A DNA stretch of 64,000 nt from Acinetobacter sp. (GTDB lineage Bacteria > Pseudomonadota > Gammaproteobacteria > Pseudomonadales > Moraxellaceae): the NCBI GenBank assembly GCA_031277915.1, contig JAITLL010000055.1:1-64000 (forward strand). The letters run 5' to 3'. The notes under the pieces are model-generated. The model was not told where the DNA came from. It saw only the letters and a list, made by a program, of their open reading frames with translations, and ran no database searches. Positions 8,166 to 17,695 of the stretch are shown here, in pieces; the first letter of the stretch is position 1, and every line of letters starts with the position of its first letter. The translations under genes and the position numbers were made by a program.

Positions 8166-8957
8166 TTGACACCACATTCTTATGGAGTTGAAACCTTACA
8201 AGTACAGCGGTTTAACAAAAACGAATCTGAAAATATTTTAGATTATATTGTTCAAGAGTATCCAATTGCTTTGGTATATAACGGTATTTCACATGCCGTG
8301 ATGATGGCAACACCAACCGATGTTGAATTATTCGCCAAAGGTTTTAGTCTCTCAGAAGGTATCCTAACCAGTTTAAAAGAGTTATATGCACTTGATGTAC
8401 ATCAAAATGAGTTGGGTATTACAGTGGAAATGACCATTTCATCGAGAGCATTTGCAGCTTTAAAACAGCATCGCCGCATGATGGTAGGCCGTACAGGCTG
8501 TGGTTTATGTGGAGTTGAAAGCTTGGAGCAGTTTCAGTTAGATGTTCCTAAAATTACCACACATGCATCAAAAACATGGCTTGAGCAAATTCCGGCTGCC
8601 ATTTCTCATTTAAAAGCCCAACAAGAAATTACCGCTTTAACGGGTGGGGCGCATGCAGCAGCATGGGTGGTAGAAGGCAAAATTGTAGCAGTGTTTGAAG
8701 ATGTAGGCCGCCATAACGCCTTAGACAAATTACTTGGATATTTAGCGCAAGAAAACCATGATACCAGTTTAGGTTTTGTTGTCATGACCAGTCGGGCAAG
8801 CTATGAATTGATTCGTAAATGTGCCCAGCTTAACATTGCTTTGCTGGCTTCAATTTCAGCACCCACCAGTATGGCGATTCATTTAGCAAAAATGTCTGGG
8901 CTAACGTTGGCAAGCTTTTGTAGAGGAGATGGATTTGTTTTATATACAGAGCTATAA
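8166..8957 (+). CDS. fdhD: Formate dehydrogenase accessory sulfurtransferase FdhD
   Basis: 263 residues. FdhD passes sulfur from IscS to the bis-MGD molybdenum cofactor and is needed for formate dehydrogenase activity. The conserved CxxC pair is present in GRTGCGLCGVESLEQ (about Cys117 and Cys120), and the later FEDVGRHNALDKLLG and SRASYELIRKCAQ motifs are diagnostic. The start is a TTG preceded by AAAGGAA at good spacing; the next in-frame ATG lies far inside the conserved domain. It directly follows the YdeP-type oxidoreductase, its likely client. Confidence 0.95.
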   Translation: MTPHSYGVETLQVQRFNKNESENILDYIVQEYPIALVYNGISHAVMMATPTDVELFAKGFSLSEGILTSLKELYALDVHQNELGITVEMTISSRAFAALKQHRRMMVGRTGCGLCGVESLEQFQLDVPKITTHASKTWLEQIPAAISHLKAQQEITALTGGAHAAAWVVEGKIVAVFEDVGRHNALDKLLGYLAQENHDTSLGFVVMTSRASYELIRKCAQLNIALLASISAPTSMAIHLAKMSGLTLASFCRGDGFVLYTEL

Positions 8958-9077
8958 AATTTAAAATAGATTACGCCGTATTATCTACCTTAAGTCGCTA
9001 TTTCTACTTTTCACTTTTAAGTTATGGCTAAATTTTATACATTATTATAAAGCTCTAAAAGTTCAGAGTCTGTCTAA

Positions 9078-9470
9078 ATGTCTTGGTTACAATCGATAAA
9101 AGAATGGGCAAAGCGTCTAAAAAAACAAATTATTATGCTTTGGTTTGCATCAAGACATCCTCAAATGCCAGTCTTACCCAAAATTATTGCAATAATTGCG
9201 GTGGCTTATGCTTTTAGTCCAATCGATTTAATTCCAGACTTTATTCCTATTTTTGGTTTTATAGATGATGCCATCATTTTACCGATCCTAATTTGGTTAG
9301 CCGTTCAGTTTACGCCTCAACAAGTCATTTTCGATGCAGAGCAACAAGCAAAAGAGTGGCTCGATGCACAGGAAAAAAGGCCACGAAACTATTTGGTTGC
9401 TGCGCTTATTATTTTAATTTGGTTCATACTTGTGGTAACGGCGTATTTTTATTTTGGTGGTGGTTTGTAA
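9078..9470 (+). CDS. DUF1232 (YkvA-like) membrane protein
   Basis: 130 residues. The DUF1232 signature YAFSPIDLIPDFIPIFGFID followed by DDAIILPILIWLAV lies at residues about 48-82 and is the hallmark of the family. Hydrophobic segments are at about residues 33-50, 58-80 and 107-127, so it is an inner-membrane protein; the N-terminus is basic and cytoplasmic. No biochemical function is established for the family. It stands alone on the plus strand between fdhD and pdxB. Confidence 0.85.
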   Translation: MSWLQSIKEWAKRLKKQIIMLWFASRHPQMPVLPKIIAIIAVAYAFSPIDLIPDFIPIFGFIDDAIILPILIWLAVQFTPQQVIFDAEQQAKEWLDAQEKRPRNYLVAALIILIWFILVVTAYFYFGGGL

Positions 9471-9574
9471 TTAAATTGGAGCTTAAAACCCTGTACTAAT
9501 TTAATACCTTGAACATTGTACTTTGCTACAACTCAAAGGATAATAACGTTTTTATAAGCTATGGGTTGCAGACA

Positions 9575-10642
9575 ATGAAAATCGTCGCAGATGAAAATTT
9601 GGCATTTACCGATTACTTTTTTTCAGAGTTTGGCGATATTCAACACCATGCAGGGCGTACCTTAACTCATGCAGATGTAAAAGATGCTGAAGCTTTATTG
9701 GTTCGTTCAGTCACGGCAGTAAACGAAAAATTAATTGAAAATACTGCTTTAAAATATGTGGGTAGCGCCACAATTGGTACTGATCATTTAGATATTCAAG
9801 CCCTAGAAAAACATGGCATTACTTGGGCAAATGCAGCAGGTTGTAATGCACAGGCAGTTGCTGAATATGTGATTACAGCACTACTACATTTAGATGCTAA
9901 ACTCTTAGAACAACAAGAAAAATTTACTTTAGGTATCGTTGGTCTTGGAAATGTAGGTAAACGTTTAGCCTATATGGCAGGGTTACTCGGTTGGAACGTC
10001 ATTGGCTTTGACCCGTATGTGCAACTAGATTCAATTGAAAATGTGAGCTTTCAAACCTTATTGCAACAAGCCAATGCCATTTCAATACATGTGCCATTAA
10101 CCAAAAATGCCGAGCATGCTACTTATCATCTTTTTAATGAAAACGTTTTTGCGGCACTTCCATCTGACACAATTTTAATTAATAGCGCACGTGGGCCAGT
10201 CGTGAAAGAGGCTGCCTTAATCGAAGACATTCAACGTACCCAGCGTAAAGTTGTACTCGATGTATTTGAACATGAGCCAGTCATATCAGAAGAACTTCTT
10301 AATATGTTGGCTTTGGCAACCCCACATATTGCAGGCTATAGCCTAGAAGGTAAGGCGCGCGGTACTCAAATGATTTATGAAGCGTTTTGCCAACAGTTTG
10401 GGGTCGATATAAATAAGCGTTTTGAAACCCAGTTGCCTGCATGTGAAGATTATTTTTCAGGTCATGATTTAAAAGCAGTGTTAAAGCAAAAACTATCTCA
10501 AATTTATGATATTGCTCTAGATGATGCCAATATACGTGCTTGTGTTAAAGATGGCAAAGTAGAGCAAAAAGCATTTGATTTGTTGCGTAAAAATTATCCG
10601 CTTCGCCGTGAATGGGCAGCACATGGGGGACCACAGGCATGA
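9575..10642 (+). CDS. pdxB: Erythronate-4-phosphate dehydrogenase PdxB
   Basis: NAD-dependent D-2-hydroxyacid dehydrogenase that oxidises 4-phosphoerythronate in pyridoxal phosphate biosynthesis. The product starting MKIVADENLAFTDYFFSEFG is 355 residues; a longer frame from 9509 adds 22 residues that do not resemble the family and is not preferred. The Rossmann motif GIVGLGNVGKRLA is at about 118-130, catalytic Arg in NSARGPVV, Glu in FEHEP and His in ATPHIAG. The PdxB C-terminal dimerisation domain is present. Its stop codon overlaps the epmA start (ATGA), so the two genes are translationally coupled. Confidence 0.95.
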   Translation: MKIVADENLAFTDYFFSEFGDIQHHAGRTLTHADVKDAEALLVRSVTAVNEKLIENTALKYVGSATIGTDHLDIQALEKHGITWANAAGCNAQAVAEYVITALLHLDAKLLEQQEKFTLGIVGLGNVGKRLAYMAGLLGWNVIGFDPYVQLDSIENVSFQTLLQQANAISIHVPLTKNAEHATYHLFNENVFAALPSDTILINSARGPVVKEAALIEDIQRTQRKVVLDVFEHEPVISEELLNMLALATPHIAGYSLEGKARGTQMIYEAFCQQFGVDINKRFETQLPACEDYFSGHDLKAVLKQKLSQIYDIALDDANIRACVKDGKVEQKAFDLLRKNYPLRREWAAHGGPQA

Positions 10643-11613
10643 GTTTAAGTTATCAACCGACTTGTTCAATTGATGCTTTAAAAGCCCGCGCCAAACTTTA
10701 TACCCAAATACGTCAGTTTTTTGCTGAACGTGATGTTATGGAAGTTGAAACACCAATAGTGTCACAAGCAGGTGTAACCGATGTACATTTGGCGTCAGTT
10801 CAGGCTTTGCGTCATATCAATGGTAAGTTGCAGACTCAGTATTTGCAGACCTCACCAGAGTTTGCCATGAAGCGTTTATTGGCAAGCGGTAGTGGGCCGA
10901 TTTATCAAATCTGTAAGGTTTTTCGCGATGATGAGCATGGACGCAAACACAACAGTGAATTTACCATGCTCGAATGGTATCGCCCGGGTTTAGACTTAAA
11001 AGCCTTAATGCACGAAACAGCCGATTTGTTACAAACCTGCTTGCGGCATCGTTTTGGTGAAGTTCGTCCTTTTATTTTAAGTTATAAACATGCCTTTCAG
11101 GATCGCTTGGATATAAATCCTCTGCAAGCAACGTTGACGCAACTCAAAGATACGGCAAATCGGGTAGGGTTAAACCTCGATTTAGGGGATGACCGTTTAG
11201 CATATATGGATTTGTTATTTTCGCACTTTGTTGAACCAAGCTTAGGTTTTGATGCACCTGTATTTTTAACCGACTTTCCACCAGAAATGGCATCTTTGGC
11301 AAAAGTGAAATTAGATGAAGATGGCGAAGAAGTAGCAGCACGATTTGAGGTTTATATTGAAGGTTTAGAGCTTGCCAATGCCTACGATGAATTGCTTGAT
11401 GCAGACGTATTACGTTCACGCTTTGAGGCAGATAATGCAGAGCGGGCCAAGCAAGGTCTTCATGTCATGCCATTAGATGAACACTTGTTGGCAGCATTGC
11501 CTCATATGCCAGAATGTTCAGGTATTGCTTTGGGAGTTGACCGATTACTTATGGTTGCAACGAACCAAGTTAAAATTGAAAAAGTCATCGCATTTCCTGC
11601 TGAAATTGCCTGA
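10639..11613 (+). CDS. epmA: Elongation factor P-lysine ligase EpmA (PoxA/GenX)
   Basis: 324 residues, similar to a class II lysyl-tRNA synthetase catalytic core without the anticodon-binding domain. It attaches (R)-beta-lysine to a lysine of EF-P. Motif 2 is FRDDEHGRKHNSEFTMLEWY, motif 3 is GIALGVDRLLM, and TPIVSQAGVTDVHLASVQA is typical of GenX proteins. The ATG at 10639 overlaps the pdxB stop by four bases and gives MSLSYQPTCS; a longer frame from 10612 is unlikely. A strong terminator follows the stop codon. No epmB or efp is nearby. Confidence 0.95.
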   Translation: MSLSYQPTCSIDALKARAKLYTQIRQFFAERDVMEVETPIVSQAGVTDVHLASVQALRHINGKLQTQYLQTSPEFAMKRLLASGSGPIYQICKVFRDDEHGRKHNSEFTMLEWYRPGLDLKALMHETADLLQTCLRHRFGEVRPFILSYKHAFQDRLDINPLQATLTQLKDTANRVGLNLDLGDDRLAYMDLLFSHFVEPSLGFDAPVFLTDFPPEMASLAKVKLDEDGEEVAARFEVYIEGLELANAYDELLDADVLRSRFEADNAERAKQGLHVMPLDEHLLAALPHMPECSGIALGVDRLLMVATNQVKIEKVIAFPAEIA

Positions 11614-11625
11614 TCGCTAATAAAT

Positions 11626-11653
11626 AAAAAAGCCACAATATTGTGGCTTTTTT
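11626..11653. terminator. Bidirectional intrinsic terminator
   Basis: The 16-base palindrome GCCACAATATTGTGGC (11632-11647) is flanked by six A on the left and six T on the right, so it can stop transcription from epmA on the plus strand and from the convergent Tim44-like gene on the minus strand. Confidence 0.93.
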
Positions 11654-11671
11654 ATTTAGAGCTTATTCAAT

Positions 11672-12685
11672 TTAGGCTTGTTGAATACCTGCAACAACCC
11701 AGTCCTGTTGTGAACCAACAGGTTTCACAAAGTGCCAGATTTCAGTAAATGGCTGTGGCAAGCTATTTAAATCTTCACTTACTGTACCTGTAAAGCGTAC
11801 GCTTACAACGTATTGACCGTTTTCAGTCGCACTGTCTACAACCATTGCATTTAAGTTACTAAACTCAGCAACGTCCTGATCTTGGTTCTCCATGATATCG
11901 TTATACATAGAGTTATAAAGTTCAGGTGTTAAGTAGCGGCGAATTTCTTCAACGTTACTTGCACTGTTGATTGATTGAATGTGGTTAAAACGTTGACGAG
12001 CAACACGTAAGAAAGAAGCAGGTTCGCTACCATCTGGTAATTGGTTACCGTTACTCGTTGTTGCGCCGCCAAACGGAGCTTGAGTTGCTGTACCACCACC
12101 TACAGATTGACCAAAGATATTAGTATCTCCAGCTGTATTTGTTGGAGCTGCTGGACGACTAGTCATGTTTTGTCCGTTATTGTTTGGAGCATAAGGATTA
12201 TTCGCTGCTAATTTTTTTTTTGCACCAAATTTGCGGAATACAAAAAAGGCAACAGCAGCAGCAAGCAATACCCATAACCAACCAGGGATACCACCTTTTT
12301 TCTCTTGATGTTGAGCTTGAACTGCTTGTTGCTGATCATCTGACTGGTTTGCACCTGCCTGAGTTGCACGTTGTTCAGTTGATGTTGGTTTATCATCAGC
12401 TAAAGCATGTGCTGCAACAGCACCTACGGCAGCACCAGCTACACCAGCCGCAACCATTGAACCAACACCCGGACCAGATCTCTGAGGCGCTGTTGCAGGT
12501 TGTTGTACCGGAGCCACTTGACGAGGTTGTTGATATGACGGGCTTGAATATGACTGGCTTGAAGTAGTAGAGCGTGCCATGCCGTGGCTTTTACCGCCAC
12601 CTGCACGTTTTGCTTCAGCAAGCGGAGAAATTGCCAAAGCAGCCATTAAAATACCGGTTATCAAGCCGCGCTGGTGTACTTCCAT
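11672..12685 (-). CDS. Tim44-like domain membrane protein
   Basis: 337 residues. A signal-like hydrophobic N-terminus (about 8-23, ending SPLAEAKRAGGG) precedes a low-complexity region rich in Ser, Gln, Pro and Ala, a short Ala/Gly hydrophobic segment near 77-93, a clear transmembrane helix (GWLWVLLAAAVAFFVFRKFG, about 135-155), a Gly/Asn/Thr linker and a C-terminal Tim44-like domain from about 225. The domain reads FLRVARQRFNHIQ, then VEEIRRYLTPELYN and the closing WHFVKP. Bacterial Tim44-like proteins are envelope proteins of unknown role. The gene ends at the shared terminator opposite epmA and stands downstream of radA on the same strand, 82 bases apart. Confidence 0.85.
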   Translation of the reverse strand: MEVHQRGLITGILMAALAISPLAEAKRAGGGKSHGMARSTTSSQSYSSPSYQQPRQVAPVQQPATAPQRSGPGVGSMVAAGVAGAAVGAVAAHALADDKPTSTEQRATQAGANQSDDQQQAVQAQHQEKKGGIPGWLWVLLAAAVAFFVFRKFGAKKKLAANNPYAPNNNGQNMTSRPAAPTNTAGDTNIFGQSVGGGTATQAPFGGATTSNGNQLPDGSEPASFLRVARQRFNHIQSINSASNVEEIRRYLTPELYNSMYNDIMENQDQDVAEFSNLNAMVVDSATENGQYVVSVRFTGTVSEDLNSLPQPFTEIWHFVKPVGSQQDWVVAGIQQA

Positions 12686-12767
12686 AGGAAATTCCTGTTT
12701 AAAATTAATTTGTAATAGTATTTATGCAGTCATTCACACTAAATTTCAACTATAAAAATATATTTTT

Positions 12768-14156
12768 TTATGTCAATTCATCACTGAGCTGCATAGCTTC
12801 GGTCAGTGCTTCATGTAAGCGCGCAACGGCAATCACTTGTACACCGGGAATCGCTTTTTGTGGGGCGTTTCCTCTTGGTAAAATGACATATTTAAAGCCA
12901 TGTTTTGCCGCTTCTTTTAAACGCTCTTGCCCATTAGGTACAGGACGGATTTCACCTGAAAGACCGACTTCCCCAAAAACTGCAAGTTGTTGAGGCAATG
13001 CTTTGGTTCTTAAACTCGAAGCACAGGCCAGTAAAACCGCCAAGTCAGAACCTGTTTCAGTGATTTTTAAACCACCTACAATATTGACGTATACATCTTG
13101 TCCTGTGGTTTGAACACCGCCGTGACGGTGCATAACAGCAAGCAACATGTTCAAACGGTTCTGTTCAAGGCCGAGTGCGACACGTCTTGGTTGACCTTGA
13201 GCATCATCAACTAAAGCCTGAACTTCGACTAAAAGTGGGCGGGTGCCTTCACGGCTAATCATAACAATTGAACCGGGAATTGCTTCATCGTAGCGACTTA
13301 AGAAAATAGCAGAAGGGTTGGCAACCTCACGTAACCCTTTGTCGGTCATGCCAAATACGCCAAGTTCATTGACTGCACCAAAACGGTTTTTAACAGCACG
13401 AATCATACGATAACGCGAGTCTGATTGGCCTTCAAAATATAGTACGCAGTCCACCATGTGTTCTAAAACACGTGGACCTGCAAGCGCACCTTCTTTGGTC
13501 ACATGACCAACAATAAATAGCGCCGTGCCACTATTTTTTGCATAGCGGGTTAATAAAGCCGCAGATTCACGGATTTGTGAAACTCCGCCCGGAGCAGATT
13601 GAAGTGTTTCTGTATAAAGCGTTTGAATAGAGTCTAAAATGGCAACCACAGGGCGCTCTTGTTCTAGAACTTCACAAATTCGTTCGACACAGGTTTCTGC
13701 CATGACTTTCAATTGATCTGTGGGCAGGTCAAGACGCTGGGCACGTAAGGCAACCTGAGACAGTGACTCTTCACCTGTAATATAAAGTGCAGAGCTTTTT
13801 GCGCTCGCCATGTGCGTTGCAGTTTGCAAAAGAATCGTTGATTTACCGATACCTGGGTCACCACCAATCAGGACAACAGAGCCTGTCACCAAGCCACCAC
13901 CAAGCACACGGTCAAATTCGCTAATACCAGTAGGTAAGCGGGTTTCATGAGAGACAGAGACTTTATTTAGCGTTGTAATATTGGCAACTTGACCTGCATA
14001 GCCTCCAAGTTTAGGACGAGCACGATGGGTGGTTGTAGGTTCAAGTTTGACTTCGGTCAGACAATTCCATTCACCACACTCTGAACATTGACCTGCCCAT
14101 TTAAGGTGATCGGCACCACATTGTTCGCAACGGTAAACAGTTTTGACTTTGCTCAT
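12768..14156 (-). CDS. radA: DNA repair protein RadA (Sms)
   Basis: 462 residues, family length. The N-terminal C4 zinc finger is CEQCGADHLKWAGQCSECGE, Walker A is GGDPGIGKSTILLQ (about 93-106), and the RadA-specific KNRFG motif (AVKNRFGAVNELGVFGM) is at about 250. The C-terminal Lon-like domain has GEVGLSGEIRPV. RadA is a RecA-related helicase that processes branched recombination intermediates and, in naturally competent bacteria, assists integration of incoming DNA, which fits a comEC gene elsewhere in this window. The ATG start is followed by SKVKTVYRCEQCG, the usual beginning. Confidence 0.97.
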   Translation of the reverse strand: MSKVKTVYRCEQCGADHLKWAGQCSECGEWNCLTEVKLEPTTTHRARPKLGGYAGQVANITTLNKVSVSHETRLPTGISEFDRVLGGGLVTGSVVLIGGDPGIGKSTILLQTATHMASAKSSALYITGEESLSQVALRAQRLDLPTDQLKVMAETCVERICEVLEQERPVVAILDSIQTLYTETLQSAPGGVSQIRESAALLTRYAKNSGTALFIVGHVTKEGALAGPRVLEHMVDCVLYFEGQSDSRYRMIRAVKNRFGAVNELGVFGMTDKGLREVANPSAIFLSRYDEAIPGSIVMISREGTRPLLVEVQALVDDAQGQPRRVALGLEQNRLNMLLAVMHRHGGVQTTGQDVYVNIVGGLKITETGSDLAVLLACASSLRTKALPQQLAVFGEVGLSGEIRPVPNGQERLKEAAKHGFKYVILPRGNAPQKAIPGVQVIAVARLHEALTEAMQLSDELT

Positions 14157-14645
14157 ATTCGACTTCAGTTAGATAACTTCATAATCAGTAAAAAACAGAG
14201 TATAGCAAAAAGCCCAATAGAGAACTTCATGGTTATGGAATACATTTTGCTTAAGCTTAGATAGGTGAAATTAATTAGAGTAAATGTCATGTTTTAAAAG
14301 CAAAGAAATGTAATAGTAGTTTTAATTTCGAGGGAATATTAGAAACTTGAAATGGAAATGAAGGTGAAAAGTTGGTTTTTTGATTTAGCTTTTTTAATTT
14401 AAAAATCAAACTGGTTCAAGTCTTATTTTTAGACTGGAAAGTGCGTTGTATTGCTGTGTTCTTGTGCGTATTATCGGATTTAATTGTATGTGGCTTGAAA
14501 TTATCAGCAATACAGACAAAAATTGGTTAGCTGAAAAGTTGTCAAAAAATATACATTTAAAAGATACCTGCAAATGGTGCGATATCGTCTTTTTGATTTG
14601 AATTTAGCTAACGGACTAAAAAAATTACTGGAGTGTATTCATAAA
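14157..14645. other. Divergent intergenic region between radA and cycA
   Basis: About 490 AT-rich bases holding the promoters of radA (minus) and cycA (plus). A frame from 14574 runs into cycA but its first 24 codons do not resemble the family and are treated as leader. No riboswitch-like structure or strong inverted repeat was recognised. Confidence 0.55.
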
Positions 14646-16052
14646 ATGTCGAATCAAAATCTGAGCGACCCTCATGAACAAGGTGAGCTCCATCGTAGTC
14701 TTTCCAATCGGCATTTACAGCTGATCGCGATTGGTGGTGCCATCGGTACCGGATTATTTATGGGATCAGGTAAAACGATTAGTCTTGCCGGCCCATCTAT
14801 CTTATTTATTTACCTGATTATTGGTGTAATGGTGTTTTTTGTCATGCGCGCGCTTGGTGAATTACTCCTTTCAAATTTGACCTATAAATCATTTATTGAC
14901 TTCACTACAGATCTAATTGGCCCATGGGCAGGTTATTTTGTGGGATGGACCTATTGGTTGTGCTGGATCACGATTGGTATTGCCGATCTTTCTGCAATTA
15001 TCTATTACCTACAATTCTTCAATAATGGCCAGCCTTTTTCTCCTGTTGAAGGAGCCATGATTAGTGTTGCCGCTATTGTATTTATTATGGGCTTGAACCT
15101 GTTAACTGTACGTCTATTTGGTGAGTTAGAGTTCTGGTTTGCGCTCATCAAGATCCTTGCGATTATTATTTTAATTGCTGTCGGTCTGTGGATGATCTTT
15201 ACTGGCTTTACTTCTAGTACGGGTGAGGTTGCTTCGTTTACTCATCTTTGGGCAAATGGTGGTTTCTTCCCGACTGGTGTTCATGGTTTCTTAGCTGGTT
15301 TCCAGATTGCGATTTTTGCCTTTGTAGGGGTAGAGCTGGTAGGAACAACGGCTGCGGAAACAAAAGACCCTCAGCGTAATTTACCTAAGGCGATTAACTC
15401 AATTCCAATCCGTATCATTATTTTCTATGTGTTGGCGCTACTTATTGTTATGTCGGTAACACCGTGGAACAGAATTGATCCGGCCATTAGTCCATTTGTG
15501 AACTTGTTTAGCCAAGCTGGTATTGCAGCAGCAGCTATCCTGATGAACTTAGTCGTGTTGTCATCGGTCATGTCATCAATGAACAGTGGCGTATTCTCAA
15601 CAAGCCGTATGTTGTTTGGTTTATCTCGTGAAGCTCAGGGACCAAAGGCTTTTGGTAAACTGAACAGACGTGCAGTACCAGCAAATGCATTGTATTTCTC
15701 TGCTGCATGTTTGTTGCTAGGTGCAGCATTACAGTATTTTGTACCCAATACAGTTGAAGCATTTACCCTTGCAACGACACTTTCAACGATTCTGTTTATT
15801 TGCGTGTGGTTACTGATTATCTGGAGTTACATGCGTTATTACACAACACGTCCTGAACTCCATGCAAAATCGACATTTAAATTACCTGGTGGTTTATTTA
15901 CTTGTTGGATCACGATTATTTTCTTTGTTGGCATGATTTACGTGTTGTCTTTAGAGCCAGACACGTTTAAAGCACTTAAAGTCAGCCCAATCTGGTTTGT
16001 TATCTTGATCATTGGTTATTTCTTCTTCTATAAACCACGTCATAAAAAGTAA
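14646..16052 (+). CDS. cycA: D-serine/D-alanine/glycine permease CycA
   Basis: 468 residues, APC superfamily amino-acid:proton symporter with about 12 transmembrane helices. It matches E. coli CycA closely along its length: NRHLQLIAIGGAIGTGLFMG, SGKTISLAGPSILFIYLIIG, GELLLSNLTYKSF, ELVGTTAAETKDPQ and SGVFSTSRMLFGLS are near-identical stretches. It imports glycine, D-alanine and D-serine, and in other bacteria D-cycloserine. The ATG at 14646 gives MSNQNLSDPHEQGELHRSLS and has CTGGAG upstream; the longer frame from 14574 adds an unrelated extension. A stem-loop terminator follows. Confidence 0.92.
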   Translation: MSNQNLSDPHEQGELHRSLSNRHLQLIAIGGAIGTGLFMGSGKTISLAGPSILFIYLIIGVMVFFVMRALGELLLSNLTYKSFIDFTTDLIGPWAGYFVGWTYWLCWITIGIADLSAIIYYLQFFNNGQPFSPVEGAMISVAAIVFIMGLNLLTVRLFGELEFWFALIKILAIIILIAVGLWMIFTGFTSSTGEVASFTHLWANGGFFPTGVHGFLAGFQIAIFAFVGVELVGTTAAETKDPQRNLPKAINSIPIRIIIFYVLALLIVMSVTPWNRIDPAISPFVNLFSQAGIAAAAILMNLVVLSSVMSSMNSGVFSTSRMLFGLSREAQGPKAFGKLNRRAVPANALYFSAACLLLGAALQYFVPNTVEAFTLATTLSTILFICVWLLIIWSYMRYYTTRPELHAKSTFKLPGGLFTCWITIIFFVGMIYVLSLEPDTFKALKVSPIWFVILIIGYFFFYKPRHKK

Positions 16053-16076
16053 TTTAATTGATTTGGTTATGACTAA

Positions 16077-16106
16077 ACGCTGGCTGAAAAGCTGGCGTTT
16101 TTTATG
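16077..16106 (+). terminator. Intrinsic terminator after cycA
   Basis: AACGC-TG-GCT and AGC-TG-GCGTT form a stem with an internal mismatch around GAAA, followed directly by TTTTTT. It lies 20-odd bases after the cycA stop codon. Confidence 0.75.
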
Positions 16107-16192
16107 CATATTGTTTTTCTCTTTAAGTTTACTCTTTAGCCGCTTGCATGATCACGGTATACTGCATCGAATTGTTTAAATCAGGTGCTCAG

Positions 16193-16417
16193 ATGCGTCG
16201 TGTCATTTGCCTCATCAGTTTATTGAGCAGCAGTATTTTGCTTACAGCTTGCGGTCAGTCAGGAGTATTACAGCTACCTTCTGATCCAAATTATGACAAC
16301 CGTGCAAAATACTTGCTCTATCGTAATAAAGAGTCAAAACAAGTTGTGCAAAAGGATGAAAAGGCTGAACAGCCGGTTGAATCATCATCAGCTCAAACCC
16401 AAACTACATCACCTTAA
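16193..16417 (+). CDS. lptM: LPS-assembly lipoprotein LptM (YifL family)
   Basis: 74 residues with a lipoprotein signal peptide, lipobox LLTAC, Cys20 as lipidated residue, and the family motif right after it (CGQSGVLQLPSDP, compare CGLKGPLYFP in YifL). The rest is a polar, Gln- and Ser-rich tail. LptM in E. coli binds LptDE and helps disulfide maturation of LptD. A longer frame from 16148 would place 15 residues before the signal peptide and is rejected. The gene is 22 bases upstream of lysA, the conserved yifL-lysA/dapF neighbourhood in gamma-proteobacteria. Confidence 0.85.
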   Translation: MRRVICLISLLSSSILLTACGQSGVLQLPSDPNYDNRAKYLLYRNKESKQVVQKDEKAEQPVESSSAQTQTTSP

Positions 16418-16439
16418 GCTTTGAAATAAGGACACATTC

Positions 16440-17690
16440 ATGAGTTTCACCCGCATTAATGGAGTATTGCATGCAGAGCAATGTTCTCTGGAGCAGCTTG
16501 CGCAGCAATTTGGCACACCGTTATATGTTTATTCAAAAACAGCTTTTGAAAAACATTATTTAGATATGGATCGTGCTTTTGACTTTATTGATCATCAAAT
16601 CTGTTTTGCGGTGAAGTCTAACTCAAACTTGGCTGTTCTTAGTGTCTTGGCAAAACTTGGTGCAGGTTTTGATATTGTGTCTGGTGGTGAGTTAGCACGT
16701 GTTTTAAAAGCGGGTGGGGATGCCTCTAAAATTGTATTTTCAGGTTTAGGTAAAACTGAAGTTGATATTGAAACATCACTAAATGTAGGTATTGGTTGTT
16801 TTAATGTCGAGTCTAATGCAGAGTTAGATCGTCTTCAAAAAGTTGCAGCTCGTTTAGGCAAAAAAGCGCCGATTTCTTTACGTGTAAATCCAGATGTCGA
16901 TGCAAAAACACATCCTTATATCTCTACAGGTTTAAAAGAAAATAAATTCGGTATTCCAAGTGATACCGTTTATGAAACCTATCAATATGCTGCTTCTTTA
17001 CCTAACCTTGAAATTGTAGGTATTGACTGCCACATTGGTTCACAGCTTACTGAAACTAAACCATTTGTAGATGCTTTAGACCGTGTTGTTGTCATGATTG
17101 ATGAGTTGAAAAAACTTGGGATCAGTTTAAAACATATCGATATTGGTGGTGGTTTAGGGGTTTGTTATAAAGATGAGACACCGCCAAGTGTTGAAGAATA
17201 TGCAAACTCTATGAAACCTGCTTTAGAAAAATTAGGCCTGAAAGTCTATATGGAGCCGGGTCGTAGCATTAGCGCAAATGCGGGTGTGCTTTTAACCAAA
17301 GTTGATTTACTGAAACCAACGACACACCGTAACTTCGCCATTATTGATGCCGCAATGAATGATTTGATTCGTCCTGCTTTATATGAAGCTTGGATGGATA
17401 TTCAGCCTGTTGTACCACGTACCGATACCGAAGAAAAAACATGGGATTTGGTGGGTGCAATTTGTGAGACAGGTGATTTCATTGGTAAAGACCGTTCAAT
17501 CGCATTGCAAGAAAATGACTTGTTGGCTGTACTCGGTGCAGGGGCCTATGGCTTTGTCATGAGTTCAAATTACAACACACGTGGCCGTGCCGCAGAAGTC
17601 ATGGTATCAGGTGAAAAGAGCTATTTAATTCGTGAACGTGAAACGGTTGAGTCGCTTTGGGAAAAAGAACGTTTATTGCCTGAGGAATAA
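16440..17690 (+). CDS. lysA: Diaminopimelate decarboxylase LysA
   Basis: 416 residues. PLP-dependent enzyme converting meso-diaminopimelate to L-lysine, the last step of the pathway. The PLP lysine lies in [14 protein letters not shown] (about residue 60), the glycine-rich phosphate loop in [13 protein letters not shown], and the substrate motifs [11 protein letters not shown] and [13 protein letters not shown] are intact. AAGGA lies upstream of the ATG. The dapF start is only five bases after the stop codon, so lysA and dapF form an operon with lptM. Confidence 0.97.
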   Translation: MSFTRINGVLHAEQCSLEQLAQQFGTPLYVYSKTAFEKHYLDMDRAFDFIDHQICFAVKSNSNLAVLSVLAKLGAGFDIVSGGELARVLKAGGDASKIVFSGLGKTEVDIETSLNVGIGCFNVESNAELDRLQKVAARLGKKAPISLRVNPDVDAKTHPYISTGLKENKFGIPSDTVYETYQYAASLPNLEIVGIDCHIGSQLTETKPFVDALDRVVVMIDELKKLGISLKHIDIGGGLGVCYKDETPPSVEEYANSMKPALEKLGLKVYMEPGRSISANAGVLLTKVDLLKPTTHRNFAIIDAAMNDLIRPALYEAWMDIQPVVPRTDTEEKTWDLVGAICETGDFIGKDRSIALQENDLLAVLGAGAYGFVMSSNYNTRGRAAEVMVSGEKSYLIRERETVESLWEKERLLPEE

Positions 17691-17695
17691 ATGAG

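Noticed and set aside
12184-12567. Plus-strand frame of 127 codons opposite the Tim44-like gene
   Set aside because: It is an antisense artefact of the Gln/Ala/Pro-rich linker; His/Gln/Leu low complexity and no start signal.
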